NCBI RefSeq assembly: GCF_001941845.1
Contig: NZ_CP018870.1
Coordinates: 930,001 to 994,000 of the forward strand
Length of the DNA: 64,000 nucleotides
Reading direction: 5' to 3'
DNA from: Streptomyces sp. TN58
GTDB lineage: Bacteria; Actinomycetota; Actinomycetes; Streptomycetales; Streptomycetaceae
The notes beneath the pieces were generated by a model, which made no database searches, was not told where the DNA came from, and saw only the letters and a program-made list of their open reading frames with translations. Shown one piece after another: positions 45,441 through 53,979 of this stretch. A program made the position numbers and the translations under genes. Position 1 is the stretch's first letter. Each line of letters opens with the position of its first letter.

Positions 45441-45516
45441 CGGCGTTCGCCCGTCGGCCCGGCCCGATCCGGGGAGCCGGTGACGGGCCGGCCGGAGCGT
45501 CGGTCACTATGGGGCC

Positions 45517-46074
45517 GTGCCCCGAACTCCGCGCTACCTGCTCATATGGCTGTCGTGCACGGCCGCCAGCGTGACCGCCGTGCTCGCCACGGTCCAGTTC
45601 GTCGTCGGCTCGACCCGGCATACGCCCCCGGTCGCACGGTCCGCCCCGACGGTCATCGACACGCCTCCCGCCTGGCAGGCGGGGAGCCCGCCCGCACAGA
45701 CGCCGTCTCCTACCGCGTCCGCCAGCCCCTCCCCGACCGCCTCGCAGCGGCCGTCCCCGACGTCGGCCGCCCCCACCCCCGCCAAGGCCGCGTCGGGCGC
45801 ACCGCGGACCGCCGCGCCGCGGACCGTCGACTGCGAGCAGGGCGGAGCGGGCTTGTACACCGTCCCCTCGCAGGGCGGCAAGGTGACGGTTCGGTACGGG
45901 AGCCGGGGCGTGTGCCTGATCTCCGCGATCCCCAGCCGCGGCTTCAAGACCTCCACCTCGCAGACCTCGGACAGCACCCTCACGGTCACCTTCACGAGCG
46001 CCGGCCACCGATCCGTCATCACGGCGACGATCGATCCTGGAGCGAAGGCCAGCGTCCGCGAATCGTCCTTCTGA
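45517..46074 (+). CDS. Membrane-anchored secreted protein of unknown function
   Basis: A 185-residue protein starting with GTG. One N-terminal membrane helix (LLIWLSCTAASVTAVLATVQF) precedes a Ser/Pro/Thr/Ala linker of about 60 residues. The small beta-rich C-terminal domain (VTVRYGSRGVCLISAIPS, STLTVTFTSAGHRSVITATI) has two Cys (TVDCEQ and GVCLIS) likely to form a disulfide. No family was recognised. The architecture parallels the CAP protein upstream: anchor, linker, outer domain. The thiol-redox genes downstream could act on its Cys pair, which is an inference. Confidence 0.65.
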   Translation: MPRTPRYLLIWLSCTAASVTAVLATVQFVVGSTRHTPPVARSAPTVIDTPPAWQAGSPPAQTPSPTASASPSPTASQRPSPTSAAPTPAKAASGAPRTAAPRTVDCEQGGAGLYTVPSQGGKVTVRYGSRGVCLISAIPSRGFKTSTSQTSDSTLTVTFTSAGHRSVITATIDPGAKASVRESSF

Positions 46075-46365
46075 CAAGCGCGCACCAACCCCTCCCCGCG
46101 CCCCGGTCATTATGACCGTTACGAGCGCTCTGTCGCATCCCGGCCGGGGCTCCGGCGAAGCGGAAGGTGAGCTCTTCCTTAGGGCAAGCTCAAGATCACG
46201 CCGAGTCGGTTCCGCGGGCCCCGAGCGGTCCTATGCTCGCCTCAGCCGAGTGGCCTCCGGCTCCGGGGCACGCCGTCCCCGAGCCCATCGGGCCGCCGGC
46301 TTCACCGAGCCGGGGGGCGCTTCGCCCATCCCGCAGTCCGAACCGTGCCTTGGGGTGTCTTCGCC

Positions 46366-47181
46366 ATGAGTTCTCGCATGCTCCGACCCGTCCGCGCCTT
46401 CCGCGCCGACAGTGCCGACAGTGCCGCCAGCGCCGACCGCCGTACGACGTCTCCCCGCTCGGCCGCGCCCCTGGGACGGCGGTTGCCGCTGGTCGCCGCG
46501 GCCGTCGTCGCGGCGGGCCTGACCGCGGCCTGCGGACCGTCCTCCGGGTCCGGCGGCTCCGCCGCCGCGGCTGCGGCCACGACCGGCCAGTCCTCCCCCG
46601 CCTTCCCCTCGGAGTCTGCTCCGGCATCCGCCGAGGCGTCCCCGACCGCGTCGGCCTCGCCGTCCGCGTCCGCTTCCGCCTCCTCCTCGCCGACCCCGCC
46701 GCGGGCACCGTCCGGCTCCGCCTCCTCCGGCGGGGGCTCCGCCAAGCCGGCCCGTACGTCCGCCGCGCCCGCGCCCGCTCCGGCCAAGGTTCCCGGCCCC
46801 GGCTACGACAGCTCGGCCGACGCGCAGAAGATGATCGACGCTGCGCTGCGCTCGGCCAAGGCCGACGGGCGGATGGTCCTGCTGGACTTCGGCGCCAACT
46901 GGTGCGGCAACTGCAAGGCCGCCGACAAGGTGTTCGCGCAGCCGCAGACCGCCGGGATCCTCGGCGCCTCCTACCACCTGGTCAAGGTGGACATCGGCGG
47001 CAACAGCTCCGCCAACTCCGCGCTCCTGCGCAAGTACAGCCCCTCGGGCGGCACCTACAAGATGCCCGTCCTGGTCGTCGTCTCACCGTCCGGCACCGTG
47101 CGCACCGACACCCACGTCACCGGCAACCCGTCGCTGACCGCGGAGGGCATCAACGCCTTCCTGCGCAAGTGGGCGTCATGA
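46366..47181 (+). CDS. Thioredoxin-fold lipoprotein
   Basis: A 271-residue protein. The signal ends in a lipobox, LTAAC, so it is probably lipid-anchored outside the membrane. A Ser/Ala/Pro linker of about 80 residues precedes a thioredoxin domain with active site GANWCGNCKAADKVF and the cis-Pro segment YKMPVLVVVSPSG. The double-Cys site and the DUF255/DsbDgamma-like AADKVFAQPQ context suggest a reducing or relay thioredoxin. The ATG at 46366 is chosen; 46378 is an alternative and neither has a strong ribosome site. It overlaps the next gene by ATGA. Confidence 0.85.
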   Translation: MSSRMLRPVRAFRADSADSAASADRRTTSPRSAAPLGRRLPLVAAAVVAAGLTAACGPSSGSGGSAAAAAATTGQSSPAFPSESAPASAEASPTASASPSASASASSSPTPPRAPSGSASSGGGSAKPARTSAAPAPAPAKVPGPGYDSSADAQKMIDAALRSAKADGRMVLLDFGANWCGNCKAADKVFAQPQTAGILGASYHLVKVDIGGNSSANSALLRKYSPSGGTYKMPVLVVVSPSGTVRTDTHVTGNPSLTAEGINAFLRKWAS

Positions 47182-47792
47182 GACGGTCCCTCCGGGCGTC
47201 CGTCGCCGTCCCGGCCGGCACCGGCCTCGCGGTGGCGGCCGCGCTGGCCGTCGCCGGGATCTGCACGGACGACGGCTCGGCGGCCGGGTCCGCGGCCGCG
47301 GGGCCGGGCACGGTCCGCGCGGCTGCCGGGGCGGCGGTCATCGACTCCGGCTCCCGCCAGGAAGCGCCCGCGCTGGCCGGTGCCGACCTGGACGGCAGGC
47401 CGGTCGCCCTCGGCGACTTCCGCGGCCAGGTCGTCGTCCTGAACGCCTGGGGCTCCTGGTGCGGTCCCTGCCGTGCGGAGGCGGACGACCTGGAGCGGCT
47501 CAGCCGGCAGACGCGCGCCGACGGGGTCCGCTTCCTCGGGATCAACACCCGGGACCGGGACCGGGCGGCCGCCCGGTCCTTCGTACGCGCCCACGACATG
47601 ACGTTCCCCAGCCTCCACGACCCCGACGGCGAACTCCTGCTCCGGTTCCCGCCCTCCGTGGTCAACCCCCAGGCGATCCCCTCGACACTCGTGATCGACC
47701 GCCGCGGGCGCGTCGCCGCCGCCATCGCCGGCGCCGTCACCGACGAACAGCTGCGGCCCCTGCTCGCACGCGTGCTGCGGGAGGAGTCGTGA
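47178..47792 (+). CDS. TlpA/ResA-like extracytoplasmic thiol-disulfide oxidoreductase
   Basis: A 204-residue protein. The N-terminal hydrophobic segment (GTGLAVAAALAVAGIC) acts as an anchor or signal; the Cys there lacks a canonical lipobox. An AhpC/TSA-Redoxin domain follows (APALAGADLDGRPVALGDF) with active site NAWGSWCGPCRAEADDL, the helix insertion ARSFVRAHDMTFPSLHD, and the cis-Pro segment QAIPSTLVIDRRG. It is typically reduced by CcdA and passes electrons to target disulfides. Start and stop overlap the flanking genes by four bases, so the three are translationally coupled. Confidence 0.88.
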   Translation: MRRSLRASVAVPAGTGLAVAAALAVAGICTDDGSAAGSAAAGPGTVRAAAGAAVIDSGSRQEAPALAGADLDGRPVALGDFRGQVVVLNAWGSWCGPCRAEADDLERLSRQTRADGVRFLGINTRDRDRAAARSFVRAHDMTFPSLHDPDGELLLRFPPSVVNPQAIPSTLVIDRRGRVAAAIAGAVTDEQLRPLLARVLREES

Positions 47793-48571
47793 CGGCCGCC
47801 GCACCATGGACGCTCGCCCTCGCCGACGCGCCCTCCCTCGTCAACGGAACGCTCGCGATCGCGGCTCCCGTGGCGTTCGCCGCCGGACTCGTCTCCTTCC
47901 TCTCGCCGTGCGTGCTGCCGCTCGTACCGGGCTATCTCAGCTACGTGACCAGCCTGTCGGTCGCCGACCTGGCGGACGCGCGCGGCGGGCGGCGCAACCG
48001 GATGGCGGTCGGCGCGCTGCTGTTCGTGCTGGGCTTCACCGCGGTCCTCGTCTCCGGCGGCGCGCTGTTCGGGTACTTCGGCAGGAGCCTGCTGGCGCAC
48101 CAGGAGACGATCACGCAGGTGCTCGGCGTCCTCACGGTGCTCATGGGGCTGTCCTTCATGGGCTTCCTGCCGGGCTTCACGCAGCGGGAGTTCCGCAGCC
48201 ACCGGCGTCCGGCGCTGGGCCTGGCGGGAGCCCCGGCCCTCGGAGCGGTGTTCGCCGTCGGCTGGACCCCGTGCATCGGGCCGACGCTGGCCGCCGTGCA
48301 GGCCCTGGCGTGGACCGAGGCGAGCGCGGTCCGCGGAGCCCTGCTGATGGCCGCTTACTGCCTGGGGCTCGGTCTGCCCTTCGTCCTGGCCGCGCTGGCC
48401 TTCCGGCGGGCGCTGGGCGCCTTCGGCCTGGTCAAGCGGCACTACCCGTGGGTGCTGCGGACCGGGGGCGGCATGCTCGTCCTGGTCGGCGTCCTGCTGG
48501 CCACCGGGGTCTGGAACGACATGGTCTACACGCTGCAGTTGTGGAGCGCGAATTTCGACACGGCCTTCTAG
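47789..48571 (+). CDS. ccdA: CcdA-type membrane thiol-reductant transporter
   Basis: A 260-residue six-helix membrane protein. The two reactive Cys are in SFLSPCVLPLVPGYLSYV and VGWTPCIGPTLAAVQAL, the CcdA/DsbD-beta signature. It moves electrons from cytoplasmic thioredoxin to outside partners. The GTG start overlaps the TlpA-like stop. CcdA genes with ResA often belong to cytochrome c maturation (with resB and resC), but no ResB/ResC homologue is present in this window. That suggests a different client. Confidence 0.9.
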   Translation: MTAAAPWTLALADAPSLVNGTLAIAAPVAFAAGLVSFLSPCVLPLVPGYLSYVTSLSVADLADARGGRRNRMAVGALLFVLGFTAVLVSGGALFGYFGRSLLAHQETITQVLGVLTVLMGLSFMGFLPGFTQREFRSHRRPALGLAGAPALGAVFAVGWTPCIGPTLAAVQALAWTEASAVRGALLMAAYCLGLGLPFVLAALAFRRALGAFGLVKRHYPWVLRTGGGMLVLVGVLLATGVWNDMVYTLQLWSANFDTAF

Positions 48572-48636
48572 CCAGGCCCTGTCTGACACGTCCCGCCTGG
48601 CGCGCGACGCCCGGCACGCACACTACCGAGGTACCG

Positions 48637-49215
48637 ATGAACACCCCCCTGTATGTACGGCCTTCCCGCATGGCCCGCGTCGCGGCCGCCCTCCTCGCCC
48701 TGGCCGCGGTCTCGGCATGCGGCGGGCAGCCCGCCGCGGACACCGCCGGCTCCGGCGTCGGCCCGGCACCCACGACGAGCTTCACCGAGAACGGGGTCAC
48801 CGTCACCCTGTCGGTGTCCGACTGGAAGGCCTCGGCGGGCACCCTCACGGCGGTCTTCACTCCCGAGGCCGAGGGCTTCCACCTCTACAGCACCGACCTG
48901 CCGGCCACCGGCGTCGAGGGCGTCGGCCGGCCGACCGCGGTGGGGGTCACCGGAGCCCTCAAGGCGGAGGGCAGGCTGAAGGCCGCCGCTCAGGTGCAGT
49001 CGATCAGTGTGCCCGGTGTCGACGCCCCCGTCCCGGTCTACCCTGACGGCCCGGTCACCACGACGCTGCCCGTACGCGCCGACGGGAACGGCGACGCGAC
49101 GGTACTGGTCGGCTACGCGAGCTGCAGCACGCGGGACGGCTGCACCATTCCGGTGTCCGACCGCCCCGTACGGCTGCGCATCACGGGTGAGGGCCCGGCG
49201 TTCGGGGCTCCGTGA
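48637..49215 (+). CDS. Lipoprotein resembling the DsbD N-terminal (alpha) domain
   Basis: A 192-residue lipoprotein with signal MNTPLYVRPSRMARVAAALL and lipobox VSAC. The mature part is beta-rich (VTVTLSVSDWKASAGTLTAVF). It ends with GYASCSTRDGCTIPVSD, a Cys-x5-Cys pair in the same context as the redox pair of the E. coli DsbD alpha domain (GC-x5-CYPP). It lies 65 bp after ccdA. The assignment rests on fold-like pattern, Cys spacing and context, not on long sequence identity. Confidence 0.7.
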   Translation: MNTPLYVRPSRMARVAAALLALAAVSACGGQPAADTAGSGVGPAPTTSFTENGVTVTLSVSDWKASAGTLTAVFTPEAEGFHLYSTDLPATGVEGVGRPTAVGVTGALKAEGRLKAAAQVQSISVPGVDAPVPVYPDGPVTTTLPVRADGNGDATVLVGYASCSTRDGCTIPVSDRPVRLRITGEGPAFGAP

Positions 49216-49424
49216 CGGGCGTGGGGACCGGCACGGTGCGGCGCGGAGCGGCGCGGAGCGGACCCGGCGGCTGCCCGGTTCGGGCGGCTTCGTATGATCC
49301 AGGGGGATGACGGACGCCCCCACCCCGGGCCGCCGCGCCCCGGACCCGCCGGCCGCCCACCTGCCGATCGCGCGGGCCTGCCGGGCGGTACCGCCCTCCC
49401 CGCCGTTCACCGCCGGACGGACGC

Positions 49425-50042
49425 ATGCCCGCCGGCCCTGCCCCGAAGACGCCATCCCCCTTGAGCACCGACCAGATCGCCCCCGAGCACGAGCAGGCAC
49501 AGCAGGCCCGGCCCCGTACGCCCGCGGCCGCGCCCGCGCGCAGCCGGATACCGTCGCGCCTGGTGGGGCGGGCCCCCGCTCCGGCGCCGGGCACCGTCCT
49601 GCACAGCGTCAGCGGTGCCACCGCCGTCATGCTGGGCCTGGTGGCCATCGGGGCCGCCCTCCACGAGCCCGTCCTGATACCCCCGCTGGCCGCGTCCGCG
49701 GCGATCGTGCACAGCGTGCCCGGCCTGCCGCTGGCCCAGCCCCGCAGTGTGATCGGCGGCCACCTGCTGTGCGCCGCCGTCGGCTACGCGGGGCTCGCCG
49801 CCTTCGGCAGCTCGCCCTGGGTGGCGGCCGTCGCGGCCGGGGCCGCGCTGGCGCTGATGACCCTGGCCAGGACCCCGCACTCCCCCGCCTGCGCCACCGC
49901 CGTCGTCATCGTCCTGCGGACGCCGGACCCGCGTACCTTCGTACCGCTCCTGGCCGGGGCGGCGGTGCTGATCGTCCTGGCGGGCTGCGCCCTCTCGCGC
50001 GCCCGCCGCACCGGCGGCCGTTACCCGCAGTACTGGTGGTGA
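49425..50042 (+). CDS. HPP family membrane protein
   Basis: A 205-residue protein. About 50 disordered N-terminal residues precede four hydrophobic segments. Conserved HPP-family features are LIPPLAASAAIVHSVPGLPLAQPRSVIGGH and RTPHSPACATAVVIVL. HPP proteins are linked in plants and cyanobacteria to nitrite transport; the role in actinobacteria is unclear. The ATG at 49425 is used, but a TTG at 49461 (SerThrAsp start) would remove part of the disordered region. It precedes a two-component system by 44 bp on the same strand and may be its target or input. Confidence 0.75.
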   Translation: MPAGPAPKTPSPLSTDQIAPEHEQAQQARPRTPAAAPARSRIPSRLVGRAPAPAPGTVLHSVSGATAVMLGLVAIGAALHEPVLIPPLAASAAIVHSVPGLPLAQPRSVIGGHLLCAAVGYAGLAAFGSSPWVAAVAAGAALALMTLARTPHSPACATAVVIVLRTPDPRTFVPLLAGAAVLIVLAGCALSRARRTGGRYPQYWW

Positions 50043-50086
50043 GGCCCGGCCGCCGGGAGCCCCCGGGACGGGCCTAAGGTGTCCGC

Positions 50087-50812
50087 ATGCCGAGCGTCCT
50101 GGTCGTGGAAGACGACCCCAGCATCCGACAGTCCCTGATCGAGGTCCTGACGGAACACGGCTATGCCGTACGCAGCGCCGCCGACGGGTTCGGCGCCCTG
50201 CGCGAGGTCACGCAGACGCCGGTCGACGCCGTGGTCCTGGACCTGGGGCTGCCCGACCTGGACGGAGGGGACGCGCTGCGCATGATCCGGGGCATATCCT
50301 CCGTGCCCGTCCTGGTGGCCACCGCGCGCGACGACGAGGCCGAGATCATCAAGATCCTCAACGCGGGCGCGGACGACTACCTCGTCAAGCCGTTCTCCGG
50401 CGGGCAGCTCGTCGCCCGCCTCTCCGCCGTCCTGCGGCGCACCAGCCACGTCCCGCCCGCCGGAGCCGCCGCCGCGGGCGCACCGGCCGCCGCGGCGGCC
50501 GACCCGCTCCGGGCCACCGTGGTGGGCGAGCTGGCGGTGGACCCGGGGGCTCGCACCGCCTACCTGGCAGGCCGGGAGCTGCGCCTGACCCGCCGGGAGT
50601 TCGACCTGCTGGCGTTCCTCGCCCACCACTCGGGGCAGGTCGTCTCCAAACGCCGGCTGCTGACCGAGGTCTGGCGGGAGCCGTACGTGGACGACCAGAC
50701 CGTCGACGTGCACCTGTCGTCCCTGCGGCGCAAGCTCGGTGAACGCGCGGCGGCCCCGCGCTACCTGCTGACCGTCCGGGGCGTCGGTATCAAACTCGTG
50801 GCCCCGCGGTGA
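50087..50812 (+). CDS. OmpR-family response regulator
   Basis: A 241-residue regulator. The receiver has acidic pocket VVEDDPSI, phospho-acceptor Asp in VVLDLGLPDLDGG, and Lys in DDYLVKPFSGGQL. An Ala/Pro-rich linker joins it to the winged-helix domain (LTRREFDLLAFLAHHSGQ, QTVDVHLSSLRRKLGE, TVRGVGIKLVAP). The kinase GTG overlaps its stop by four bases. Target genes cannot be read off; the HPP gene directly upstream is the nearest candidate. Confidence 0.92.
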   Translation: MPSVLVVEDDPSIRQSLIEVLTEHGYAVRSAADGFGALREVTQTPVDAVVLDLGLPDLDGGDALRMIRGISSVPVLVATARDDEAEIIKILNAGADDYLVKPFSGGQLVARLSAVLRRTSHVPPAGAAAAGAPAAAAADPLRATVVGELAVDPGARTAYLAGRELRLTRREFDLLAFLAHHSGQVVSKRRLLTEVWREPYVDDQTVDVHLSSLRRKLGERAAAPRYLLTVRGVGIKLVAPR

Positions 50813-52224
50813 GGCGCTCCCTGGCCGGAGTGGCCCTGGCCGTGACCTCCATGGTCGCCCTCTCCTTCCTCATACCGCTGGCGATGCTGGTGATGTCGCT
50901 GGTCAGGGAGCAGGGCGTCAACGCCGCCGAGCAGCGGGCCGCCGCCCTGGCGCCCGTCCTCACGCTGACCACCGACCCGTACGCGCTGCGGGAGTCGGCC
51001 GCTAGCCTGGACGCGGCCGAGCACCTGGTCGTCCACCTGCCCGGCTCGGGGGCCCTCGGCACCTCCAAGGCCCCGGCGGCGCTGCTCCAACGGGCGCAGC
51101 AGGGCCGCGAGTCCATCTCCCAGGAGGTCCCCGCCGGGTGGATCTGCCTCCAGCCGGTGGTGCTCCCCGGCGACCAGGTCGCCGTCATCGAGAACTTCGT
51201 CCCGGAGGCGGAGCTCACCCGCGGGGTCAGGGAGTCGTGGGCGGTGATGCTCTTCCTCGCGGTGGGGCTGGTCGGCGGTTCCGTCCTGGTCGCCGACCGC
51301 CTCGGCGCGAAGGTCGTCCGGTCCTCGAAGCGGCTGGCGCAGGCGTCGCGGGCGCTGGGCCAGGGCGATCTGGACACGCGTGTGGAGCCCATGGGCCCGC
51401 GGGAGCTGCGTGACGCGGGTGTCGCCTTCAACGCGATGGCCCACCGGATGACCGAGCTGCTCGCCGTCGAACGCGAGCTGGTCGCCGACCTGTCCCACCG
51501 GCTGCGGACGCCGCTGACCGCCCTGCACCTGGCGTCGGAGCGGATGGCGGGCACGCCGGAGTCGGCCCGCGTGGAGGCGGCCGTCGGTGAGCTGGAGACG
51601 GAGCTGCAGGCGATCATCGCCGCGGCGCGCACCCCGCTGGCCGTGGGCCCCATGGGCCAGGGGCTGCTCGGTACGGAGCCGGCCGGGGGCAAGACGTCGG
51701 CCGCCGCGGGGGCGTCCGGCCCGCGCTGCGAGGCGGCGGACGTCGTACGCCGCCGTACGGCCTTCTGGTCGGTGCTGGCGGAACAGCAGGACCGCCGGTG
51801 CACCCTCGACCTGACCCAGGAGCCCACGGCCGTCAACCTCTCCGACGACGACATCGCCGCCGTCGTGGACGCGCTGATCGGCAACGTCTTCCGGCACACC
51901 GCTCCGGGGACCCCCTTCGGCGTCCAGGTGGTCCGTACGGCCCAGGCCGTGGAGCTCGTCGTGGAGGACGGCGGCCCCGGGATCCCCGAACCGGACCGGG
52001 CCCTGTCCCGCGGGAGCAGCACCGGGTCCACCGGACTGGGCCTGGACATCGCGCAGCGGGCGGCGACGGCCACGGGCGGCTCGATGCGCATCACCCGCGG
52101 CCCGCTGGGGGGCGCGCACATCACGGTGACGTTCGCGCTGGCCCCGTGCGCCCCGTCAGGCCGCAGGCTCCGCAGGCCGCGCGGCGCGGCGCGCCGCCGC
52201 CCGGTCTGGCCGCGCAGCCGCTGA
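50809..52224 (+). CDS. Sensor histidine kinase
   Basis: A 471-residue kinase. Membrane helix 1 (ALAVTSMVALSFLIPLAMLVM) and helix 2 (WAVMLFLAVGLVGGSVLVA) flank an exposed region of about 110 residues. HAMP follows (RLAQASRALGQGDLDTRVEP), then the phospho-acceptor His in LVADLSHRLRTPLTALHLA. The ATPase domain has ALIGNVFRHTAPGT, VEDGGPGIPE and STGSTGLGLDIAQ. The C-terminus is a basic tail (RRLRRPRGAARRRP) of unknown role. The exposed region is large enough to bind a ligand. Confidence 0.9.
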   Translation: MRRSLAGVALAVTSMVALSFLIPLAMLVMSLVREQGVNAAEQRAAALAPVLTLTTDPYALRESAASLDAAEHLVVHLPGSGALGTSKAPAALLQRAQQGRESISQEVPAGWICLQPVVLPGDQVAVIENFVPEAELTRGVRESWAVMLFLAVGLVGGSVLVADRLGAKVVRSSKRLAQASRALGQGDLDTRVEPMGPRELRDAGVAFNAMAHRMTELLAVERELVADLSHRLRTPLTALHLASERMAGTPESARVEAAVGELETELQAIIAAARTPLAVGPMGQGLLGTEPAGGKTSAAAGASGPRCEAADVVRRRTAFWSVLAEQQDRRCTLDLTQEPTAVNLSDDDIAAVVDALIGNVFRHTAPGTPFGVQVVRTAQAVELVVEDGGPGIPEPDRALSRGSSTGSTGLGLDIAQRAATATGGSMRITRGPLGGAHITVTFALAPCAPSGRRLRRPRGAARRRPVWPRSR

Positions 52225-52238
52225 GGGGGCCGGTCCCG

Positions 52239-52703
52239 TTACGAGGCGTCCTTGGCGGCGCCCTTGAGTTTGCGCCAGACCCTGCCCAGGGCCTCCAGGT
52301 CGTCGGTGTCGAGGAGATCGGTGAAGGTTGGGGCGAGGGCCTCGCGGCGGGTCGTGTCGGCCTCGGCGAAGAGGGTGCGTCCGGCCGCGGTGAGGGAGAC
52401 CTCCACCGAGCGGGCGTCGCGTGCCGAGGGGGTGCGGGTCACCACTCCCCGGCTCTGCAGGGCGTCCACGACCCGGGAGACCTGGCTGCGGCTGAGCAGG
52501 GTGCTGTTGCCGAGGACGGAGGCGGGCACCGGCTCGGGGCTGGACGCCAGCCACAGCATGACCTCGAACCAGGACACGGGCAGGTCGTGGGCCTTGACCA
52601 GGGCCTTGTCCACGCGGTCCGTCATCGTCGTGCCGGCCCAGACCAGCCCGTAGAAGGCGTAGTCGGCCGCCGGCATCTCGGCTTCTGTGAGCTTCTTCGG
52701 CAT
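52239..52703 (-). CDS. MarR-family transcriptional regulator
   Basis: A 154-residue winged-helix repressor-type protein. The recognition part is STLLSRSQVSRVVDALQSRGVVTRTPSARDARSVEVSLTAAG, with the DxR wing motif. Dimerisation helices are at both ends. It is divergent from the SDR gene, and the 88 bp between their start codons hold a conspicuous repeated element (52722-52767). It therefore very likely represses itself and the SDR gene until a small phenolic or similar ligand binds. The ATG at 52703 is preferred; an in-frame start at 52736 would lie inside the operator. Confidence 0.9.
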   Translation of the reverse strand: MPKKLTEAEMPAADYAFYGLVWAGTTMTDRVDKALVKAHDLPVSWFEVMLWLASSPEPVPASVLGNSTLLSRSQVSRVVDALQSRGVVTRTPSARDARSVEVSLTAAGRTLFAEADTTRREALAPTFTDLLDTDDLEALGRVWRKLKGAAKDAS

Positions 52704-52721
52704 GTCCCCCAGTCTAGGGTT

Positions 52722-52767
52722 TGCGTGCACACGCACATAACTTTAAAGTGTGTGTGCACGCACATAA
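52722..52767. promoter_or_regulatory. Probable MarR operator in the divergent marR-SDR promoter
   Basis: Two copies of CACGCACATAA (52730-52740 and 52757-52767) follow GTGCAC cores: TGCGTGCACACGCACATAA at 52722-52740 and GTGTGTGTGCACGCACATAA at 52748-52767. A perfect CTTTAAAG palindrome (52741-52748) sits between them. This AT-rich island is placed where both promoters must lie. Two bound dimers are suggested. Confidence 0.7.
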
Positions 52768-52791
52768 ACCCGAGCCTCCAGAGGTCCCCCC

Positions 52792-53679
52792 ATGTCCACT
52801 CCCCCCACCACCTCCGCCGCGACCGCCGCCGACGCCCCCGTCCGCACCGTCCTGATCACCGGTACCTCCTCCGGGATCGGCCTGGCCGCCGCCGTCGCCG
52901 CGGCCCGCGCCGGCTGGCGTACGGTGGCCACGCTGCGGGACACCACCCGGGCCGGCGCCCTGCGGGAAGCCGCCGCCGAGGCGGGCGTCGAGATCGACAT
53001 CCGCCGCCTCGACGTCGTCGACGAGGCGTCCGTCACCGCCGCCGTGGAGGGCGTGATCGCCGACTACGGCCGCCTGGACGCGGTCGTCAACAACGCCGGC
53101 GCCGGACACCTCGGCACGCTGGAGCTGGAGACCGTGGCGGACGTCCGCGAGGTCATGGAGGTCAACTTCTTCGGCGTGCTGAACGTCTCCAAGGCGGCAC
53201 TCCCCCACCTCCGGGCCACCGGTGGCCGTCTGGTCACCGTCACCAGCGTCGGCGGCGTCATCGGCCAGCCCTTCAACGAGGCCTACTGCGCGGCCAAGTT
53301 CGCGGTGGAGGGGTACATGGAGAGCCTGGCGCCGGTGGCGAGGACGCTCGGCGTGAGCGTGTCCGTCGTCGAGCCGGGCGCGGTGGCGACCGAGTTCGTC
53401 AACAACATCGGGCTGGACTTCGAGGCCCGGATCTCCGCGGCCGGACCGTACGCCGACGCGCTGCGGACCTACATCGACCGCACGGTGAGCCAGTTCACCG
53501 AGGGCGCGGCCCAGACGCCGGCCGGTGCGGCCGAGGCGGTCATGGAGGCGCTGACCGCCGACCGCCCCGCCTTCCGCCTCCAGACCACCGAGTGGGCCCG
53601 CGACTTCGCCGGGGCCAAACTGGCGGATCTGGACGGCGCGGCCGTCCTCGGCATGACGGGGGCCTGGGTCGCGGCCTGA
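52792..53679 (+). CDS. Short-chain dehydrogenase/reductase
   Basis: A 295-residue classical SDR. TGTSSGIGLAAAVAA binds the cofactor, NNAGAGHLG is the structural motif, and the active site is Ser in VTVTSVGGVIGQ with Tyr-x3-Lys in NEAYCAAKFAVEG. It resembles the COG0300/oxidoreductase subgroup often controlled by adjacent MarR or TetR regulators. The N-terminus has about 15 extra Thr/Ala/Pro residues. The substrate is unknown, probably the molecule sensed by the divergent MarR. Confidence 0.88.
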   Translation: MSTPPTTSAATAADAPVRTVLITGTSSGIGLAAAVAAARAGWRTVATLRDTTRAGALREAAAEAGVEIDIRRLDVVDEASVTAAVEGVIADYGRLDAVVNNAGAGHLGTLELETVADVREVMEVNFFGVLNVSKAALPHLRATGGRLVTVTSVGGVIGQPFNEAYCAAKFAVEGYMESLAPVARTLGVSVSVVEPGAVATEFVNNIGLDFEARISAAGPYADALRTYIDRTVSQFTEGAAQTPAGAAEAVMEALTADRPAFRLQTTEWARDFAGAKLADLDGAAVLGMTGAWVAA

Positions 53680-53809
53680 CGGGCGCCGGAGCGCAGGACA
53701 TGTGCCGCGTCCGCGGCGGGGCCATCATGGGAGGAGGCCGGCCGGGCACCCGCCCGGCCTCCGGAGCGCCGCGCGGCGGCGCGTCCCCGTCGGGAGGTGA
53801 GCCGCGGCC

Positions 53810-53911
53810 ATGGACGAATCGCGCAAGGCCTGGATCTCGGTCGGCGTCGTCCTCACCGTCATCCTGCTGAACCTCGCCGCCATCATCCTCATGAACACGG
53901 TCGGCCTGTGA
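53810..53911 (+). CDS. Small single-pass membrane peptide (33 aa)
   Basis: An ATG at 53810 behind GGGAGGTGA opens a 33-codon frame. It has a short polar N-terminus (MDESRKAW) and one hydrophobic helix of about 22 residues (ISVGVVLTVILLNLAAIILM), ending TVGL and TGA. The ribosome site, charge layout and clean helix support translation. No function is known. It lies 130 bp after the SDR gene and just before the convergent NPP1 gene. Confidence 0.6.
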   Translation: MDESRKAWISVGVVLTVILLNLAAIILMNTVGL

Positions 53912-53979
53912 CCGTGTGGCGACCGGTCGGCCTGCGACCGTGCGAAGGCCTCCCATGGCCCCGTCCGGCACGGGGTCGA

